Shown here: positions 60,188-64,000 of the stretch, piece by piece
Position numbering within the stretch: position 1 is the stretch's first letter
Layout: the number at the start of each line of letters is the position of its first letter
NCBI RefSeq assembly: GCF_002086485.1
Contig: NZ_MVHF01000006.1
Coordinates: forward strand, 124,001 to 188,000
Direction: 5' to 3'
From: Mycobacterium aquaticum
GTDB taxonomy: Bacteria; Actinomycetota; Actinomycetes; Mycobacteriales; Mycobacteriaceae
DNA length: 64,000 nucleotides
Notes under the pieces: generated by a model
The model's database searches: none
Told to the model about the DNA's origin: nothing
The model's input: only the letters and a program-made list of their open reading frames with translations
Position numbers and translations under genes: made by a program

Positions 60188-60798
60188 CGGGTGAGCGCCA
60201 ACCGATCCCGCAACCCGAGCTTGGCCAGGATGTTGGTGCGATGCCGGTCAACGGTTTTGGCGCTGATGGTCAGTGTCGCGGCGATCTCGCGCGTCGAATA
60301 GCCCTCGGCGATGAGCTTGAGCACCTCCTCTTCGCGCGGCGTGAGGATGGTGTCCGGCAGCTCGCCCTGCCGGGCTCGGTGCAGATAGTCGCGGATCAGT
60401 GCGGTCACCGCCCCCGCGTACAGGAACGGCTCGCCGCGCATCGTCGCCCGGCACGCCTCCAGCAGATCGCGATCGGCGACCGACTTCAACACGTAGCCGG
60501 ACGCCCCGGCCTTGAGCGCCTCGAAGAAATACTGCTCGTTGTCGTACATCGACAGGATCAGGATGCGGACGTGCGGATGCGACCGGTTGATCTCGCGTGC
60601 CGCCTGCAGACCGGTCATCCGCGGCATGGCTATGTCGAGAATGGCCAGATCCACGGGCGTTTGGTCGAGCGCCGACACTGCCTCATACCCGTCGGCCGCT
60701 TCGGCCACCACCTGCAGATCGGGCTCGGCGTCGATGATCATGCGCAGGCCGCTGCGCACCAGCGCGTGGTCGTCGGCGAGCAGAATCCTGGCGGCCAT
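60154..60798 (-). CDS. NarL/LuxR-family response regulator
   Basis: A 214-residue response regulator. The receiver domain has acidic pocket DD (residues 9-10), phospho-acceptor Asp in LAILDIAMPRM, and Lys in YVLKS. The C-terminal LuxR helix-turn-helix is LTPREEEVLKLIAEGYSTREIAATLTISAKTVDRHRTNILAKLGLRDR. Partner of the kinase encoded just upstream, whose stop shares one base with this ATG. Confidence 0.92.
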   Translation of the reverse strand: MAARILLADDHALVRSGLRMIIDAEPDLQVVAEAADGYEAVSALDQTPVDLAILDIAMPRMTGLQAAREINRSHPHVRILILSMYDNEQYFFEALKAGASGYVLKSVADRDLLEACRATMRGEPFLYAGAVTALIRDYLHRARQGELPDTILTPREEEVLKLIAEGYSTREIAATLTISAKTVDRHRTNILAKLGLRDRLALTRYAIRAGLIEP

Positions 60799-61757
60799 CA
60801 GAGCGGGATCACCAGTCGCACCTCGGTGCCGCCGTCTTGCGGTGAGGTGATGGTCAATTCGGCGTTCACGAGCAATGCCCGCTCACGCATGCCATTGATG
60901 CCCGCACCCTCGTCATCGACGCCACCGCGGCCGTCGTCGGCGATGCGCAGCGTCACATCGGTTGCGCCGGAATGCAGATCGAGCCACACCTTGCTCGCCC
61001 CGGAATGCCGTGCCACATTCGTCAGGCTCTCTTGCGCGATCCGGTAGCAGACCAACTCCACGTCGGGGCGCAACCGATCTTCCTGCAGGGCAATGTGTTT
61101 GACCACGGCGATACCCGAAGCCTGACCGAAGTCGGTGCACAGCGCGTTGAGTGCGCTGTGCAGCCCGAGATCCTCCAACGCGTCGGGGCGCAGCCGTCGG
61201 GCGATCTCGCGGACCTCGTCGAGGCTGGCCCGCACGATCTCCTGCGCATCGGCGAGTTCATCCTGCATCGAGGCGGGCGCCCGATCGGCGACCCGCTTGA
61301 GCCGCAGCAGGGCGACCGTCAGGGTCTGGCCGATCTCGTCGTGCAACTCCCGGGCGATGCGTTGACGCTCGTTCTCCTGTGCGGCAAGGGCCGACGCGCT
61401 CGCCGTGGTCCGCTCGGTCTCCAACCTGTCCAGCATCGTGTTGAACGACGTGATCAGGTTCTCCAGATCGCTGTTACCGACGTGGTTCATCCGGTCGATG
61501 CGCTTGGGCGGATCGACTCGCCGCATTGACGCGGCGAGCCGATCCAGTGGGGCAAGACTCGATCGCAGCAACAGCGCGTTGGCGGTCAGGATCACCACCA
61601 AACCGATTAGCAGCACCGGAATCTCGGCGAGCTTGATGCGCGACGACACCGACGCCGGCGATACCGCCAGGATCAGCGTGCCGAGCGTGAAGATCAGCCC
61701 GTTGATCAGAAACACCCGTCGGAACAGCGCCGTCGCCGGGGTGCGAGCCGGTTTCAC
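60798..61757 (-). CDS. Sensor histidine kinase (HisKA_3 type)
   Basis: A 319-residue kinase. Two N-terminal spans ([18 protein letters not shown] and [19 protein letters not shown]) leave almost no external loop, so the signal is probably sensed in or near the membrane. A HAMP-like segment leads to the dimerisation/phospho-acceptor motif [14 protein letters not shown] and a C-terminal HATPase (N-box [28 protein letters not shown]). GTG 61757 is preferred with GGTGGG upstream; ATG 61805 would add 16 residues. Target genes not evident. Confidence 0.9.
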   Translation of the reverse strand: MKPARTPATALFRRVFLINGLIFTLGTLILAVSPASVSSRIKLAEIPVLLIGLVVILTANALLLRSSLAPLDRLAASMRRVDPPKRIDRMNHVGNSDLENLITSFNTMLDRLETERTTASASALAAQENERQRIARELHDEIGQTLTVALLRLKRVADRAPASMQDELADAQEIVRASLDEVREIARRLRPDALEDLGLHSALNALCTDFGQASGIAVVKHIALQEDRLRPDVELVCYRIAQESLTNVARHSGASKVWLDLHSGATDVTLRIADDGRGGVDDEGAGINGMRERALLVNAELTITSPQDGGTEVRLVIPL

Positions 61758-61901
61758 CCCACCAGGGTGGCGTGCGACACCGAGGTTTGTCCATACAGGC
61801 ACCATCCCCCGCGGAATGGGTGTCAGACCCGATGGTCACTGGCCGGGCCCGCGCCCGAAACTGAGCGCAATCGACGCCCGGCGACTCGGAGAACGAGGAC
61901 C

Positions 61902-62390
61902 ATGACCGTAGCGACCCACTGGAACGAAGACATGCAGGCACATGAAATCGCCGTCCACCCACCGACGGTCCGCATCGACGACCCGGTGTCCAAAGCTGTT
62001 CAGCTGATGGTGGTCAACCGGCTGCCCGGGCTGGTGGTGGTCGACGACTCGGGGCGGCCCGTCGCGGTGCTCCCCGGCACCCAGGTGCTACGCCTGGCGA
62101 TACCCGAGTCCTACCAAGACGATCCGGCCCTGGTGCGCACGGTCGACGAGATCCACGCCGACCTGTTCTGGCACAGGCCGGGCAAACTCACCGTCGGCGA
62201 CTGCCTGCCGACTCCCGTGGCGAAACCGGCCACCGTGCCGCCCGACGCCACGCTGCTGGAGATCGCGACCGTCATGGCGAACAAACGCAGCCCGCTGATC
62301 GCAGTCGTCGACAACACCGGCAGGCTCACCGGGGCGGTGACGCTCGAACGGCTGCTGACCAGTCTGGCGGTGGCCGGGCCCGGCGACTGA
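61902..62390 (+). CDS. CBS-domain-pair protein
   Basis: A 162-residue protein made of two CBS motifs ([37 protein letters not shown] and [41 protein letters not shown]). CBS pairs bind adenine nucleotides and gate enzymes or transporters. It is 7 bp upstream of a permease gene and likely regulates that transporter. GAGGACC precedes the ATG. Confidence 0.87.
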   Translation: MTVATHWNEDMQAHEIAVHPPTVRIDDPVSKAVQLMVVNRLPGLVVVDDSGRPVAVLPGTQVLRLAIPESYQDDPALVRTVDEIHADLFWHRPGKLTVGDCLPTPVAKPATVPPDATLLEIATVMANKRSPLIAVVDNTGRLTGAVTLERLLTSLAVAGPGD

Positions 62391-62397
62391 TCCCCCG

Positions 62398-63714
62398 GTG
62401 CTCGCCGCGGAAGTTTCCCCCGTCGCTTCGCTCGCCCAGGTTTCAGCGCTGACGATCTTCGTCACCGCCTTCTGGTTCATCGCCACCGAGCGGGCCGACA
62501 AGGTCAAGACCGTTCTGGTCGCGGCCGGTCTGATGGCGCTGCTCGGGCTCATCCCCGGCGAACAGGTCTTCTATTCCGAACACGAAGGCATCGACTGGAA
62601 CGTCATCTTCCTGCTGCTGGGGATGATGGTCATCGTCGGTGTCGTCAAGCAGACCGGGCTGTTCGATTTCCTCGCGATTTGGGCGGCAAAACGCTCGCGG
62701 GGCAAGCCTTTTCGACTCATGGTGATGCTGATGCTGATCACTGCGATCGCGTCGCCCGTGCTCGACAACGTCACCATCATCCTGCTGGTCGCGCCCGTCA
62801 CACTGGTGATCTGCGACCGGTTGCGGATCTCCCCGCAGCCCTACCTGATCGCCGAGGTCCTGGCATCCAACATCGGCGGGGCCGCAACCCTGATCGGCGA
62901 CCCACCCAACATCATCATCGGCAGCCGAGCGGGCTTGACGTTCAACGACTTTCTGGTGCACATGGCTCCCGCGGTGGCGATCATCTTCGCACTGTTCGTG
63001 GTGTTCACCCGGGTGTTGTTCCGAAAAGACCTGCGCGCCGAAGAGATTCACATCGACGAGGTCATGGCACTGCAGGAACGCCGGGCCATCAAGGACACCC
63101 GGCTACTCGTGCGTGCGCTGGTGGTGCTGAACCTGGTGATCCTCGGCTTCGCGCTGCATTCGGTGCTGCCCGTGGCACCGTCGGTCGTGGCACTGCTCGG
63201 CGCCGGGGTGATGTTGCTGGTCACCGATATCGACGTGGGCGAGATCCTGCCCGAGGTGGAGTGGCCGACGCTGGTGTTCTTCATGGGTTTGTTCGTGATG
63301 GTCGCCGGACTGGTGCACACCGGCGTGATCGGGAAGCTCGGCTCGGTGGCCGAGTCCGCGTTCGGCGACAACTGGTTCGGCGCGGCCACGGCCTTGTTGT
63401 TCGGCTCGGCGGTGGTCGGCGCGTTCGTGGACAACATCCCCTACACCGCGACCATGACGCCCGTCGTCGAATCGATGGTCGCGCAGACCCCGGACGCAGG
63501 CACCGGCCAGGCGTTGTGGTGGGCCTTCGCGTTGGGCGCCTGCTTTTCCGGTAACGGCACAGCGATCGCGGCAAGCGCCAACGTGGTCGCGGTCGGCATC
63601 GCCCAGCGCGCGGGGCACGCGATCAGTTTCTGGCGATTCACGCGCTACGGCATCGTGGTGACCCTGCTGAGCACGGTCCTGGCGTGGATCTATGTGTGGC
63701 TGCGCTATTTCTGA
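62398..63714 (+). CDS. Ion-transporter-superfamily permease (ArsB/NhaD/SLC13-like)
   Basis: A 438-residue membrane protein with about eleven spans. The paired hairpin signatures of the family are SPVLDNVTIILLVAPVTLVI with SNIGGAATLIGDPPNIIIGSRA in the first half, and FVDNIPYTATMTPVV with GACFSGNGTAIAASANVVAVGIA in the second. The superfamily includes arsenite, sodium/proton and dicarboxylate carriers; the GDPPN and DNIP motifs fit ArsB/NhaD/P-protein members best. No ars gene adjoins it, so arsenite is not assumed. In an operon with the CBS protein. Confidence 0.87.
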   Translation: MLAAEVSPVASLAQVSALTIFVTAFWFIATERADKVKTVLVAAGLMALLGLIPGEQVFYSEHEGIDWNVIFLLLGMMVIVGVVKQTGLFDFLAIWAAKRSRGKPFRLMVMLMLITAIASPVLDNVTIILLVAPVTLVICDRLRISPQPYLIAEVLASNIGGAATLIGDPPNIIIGSRAGLTFNDFLVHMAPAVAIIFALFVVFTRVLFRKDLRAEEIHIDEVMALQERRAIKDTRLLVRALVVLNLVILGFALHSVLPVAPSVVALLGAGVMLLVTDIDVGEILPEVEWPTLVFFMGLFVMVAGLVHTGVIGKLGSVAESAFGDNWFGAATALLFGSAVVGAFVDNIPYTATMTPVVESMVAQTPDAGTGQALWWAFALGACFSGNGTAIAASANVVAVGIAQRAGHAISFWRFTRYGIVVTLLSTVLAWIYVWLRYF

Positions 63715-63741
63715 GGTGTGGTGATGGTCGAGACGGTACTG

Positions 63742-63771
63742 AGGGACAAGATCATGCCGATTTTTGTCCCT
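63742..63771. terminator. Hairpin between convergent genes at the right edge
   Basis: AGGGACAA (63742-63749) and TTGTCCCT (63764-63771) form a perfect 8-bp stem, with T-rich sequence on the right arm. It overlaps the stop codon of the minus-strand gene and follows the permease gene by 28 bp, so it may end both transcripts. Confidence 0.6.
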
Positions 63772-64000
63772 GGCTACAGTCTCGACGCCAGCCGCGGCTG
63801 AGCAATGCTCGTTCGACGCGGGCGAGGACATCGGCGATGGTGTCCTCGGCGATCACGCGGATGACGATCCACCTCATGGCCTCGAGCTCGCGCAGGGTCT
63901 TCTGGTCCTGCACATAGCGTTTGCGATCGGACTGGTGGAAGATGCCGTCGTAATTGACTGCCACCCCGAGCTGCGGCCAGCCCATATCGAGCACCGCCAC
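63752..64000 (-). CDS. DUF559-like protein, C-terminal part (cut by window edge)
   Basis: The frame is open to the right end, so the N-terminus is outside. The visible 82 residues (VLDMGWPQLGVAVNYDGIFHQSDRKRYVQDQKTLRELEAMRWIVIRVIAEDTIADVLARVERALLSRGW) have the arrangement of the DUF559/Vsr-like fold: acidic residue, V.YDG..H, R..D...L..L....W.V.R. It resembles the C-terminus of the gene at 36927-37856 in pattern, though with little identity. Confidence 0.65.
   Translation of the reverse strand: MAVLDMGWPQLGVAVNYDGIFHQSDRKRYVQDQKTLRELEAMRWIVIRVIAEDTIADVLARVERALLSRGWRRDCSQGQKSA

Noticed and set aside
62398..63714. Arsenite efflux pump ArsB
   Set aside because: Superfamily motifs fit, but there is no arsR, arsC or acr3 nearby and a CBS protein partner is not typical of ars operons.

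Overview
The window is GC-rich, densely coded actinobacterial DNA, most likely from a fast-growing Mycobacterium (Mycolicibacterium, M. smegmatis-like). The evidence is a KstR2-type cholesterol ring C/D gene set in the same order as M. tuberculosis Rv3548c-Rv3553, a ChoD-like oxidase, an EspE/ESX-like secreted protein, a Cfp29-type encapsulin, and intergenic hairpins built on a GAGCAGACGC-type arm that I recall from mycobacterial genomes. No rRNA, CRISPR array, transposase or phage gene is visible.

Layout. (1) 1-16.9 kb is an accessory catabolic/detoxification island: alpha/beta hydrolases, a large ATP-binding LuxR (LAL) regulator, an NmrA-like protein, an exported VOC-like lipoprotein, an aldehyde dehydrogenase divergent from an acetolactate-synthase-like enzyme, a short-chain dehydrogenase, a thioredoxin-reductase-like flavoprotein without its CXXC, a flavin monooxygenase, and a three-subunit PaoABC-like molybdenum hydroxylase. 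Five copies of one palindrome (core TCAGTCA..TGACTGA) sit in front of several of these genes, so the island looks like one regulon. (2) 16.9-19.4 kb holds an EspE-like protein with a C-terminal HExxH motif and a coupled lipoprotein made of two repeated domains. (3) 19.4-24.7 kb is the KstR2 locus: two SDRs divergent from echA20-ipdA-ipdB-ipdC, with a KstR2 box between them. (4) 24.7-31.5 kb has a PucR/CdaR regulator divergent from a P450, VanB-like reductase, VanA-like Rieske oxygenase and ChoD-like oxidase operon, which also contains two related 44-residue membrane microproteins.

(5) 31.5-49.9 kb is the selenium/formate block: selB, selA, tRNA-Sec and selD, then (after a DUF559 gene flanked by 45-bp direct repeats) a minus-strand series hsp20, clp ATPase, fdhA (with an in-frame UGA selenocysteine codon and a SECIS-like hairpin), fdhB, nrfD-like, acyl-CoA-dehydrogenase-like, PhnD-like and a TusA-like/ferritin-like fusion. 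Each part of the selenocysteine pathway needed to make FdhA is present within 15 kb. (6) 50-58 kb is stress and redox: a FUSC exporter, a CdaR regulator, Ni-superoxide dismutase with its maturation protease, a DyP peroxidase with an encapsulin-loading tail plus its encapsulin shell, a VOC protein and a LysR regulator. A LysR/OxyR-like motif recurs upstream of hsp20, of a 48-residue gene and of the LysR gene. (7) 58-64 kb is ordinary: TetR/SRPBCC pair, EamA transporter, DUF1707 membrane protein behind a strong 25-bp operator, a two-component system, a CBS protein with an ion-transporter-superfamily permease, and a truncated DUF559-like gene at the right edge.

All calls come from reading sequence and translated products without database searches. 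Family names rest on recognised motifs and remembered homologues; regulatory assignments are inference unless stated otherwise. No gap between called genes exceeds about 260 bp.
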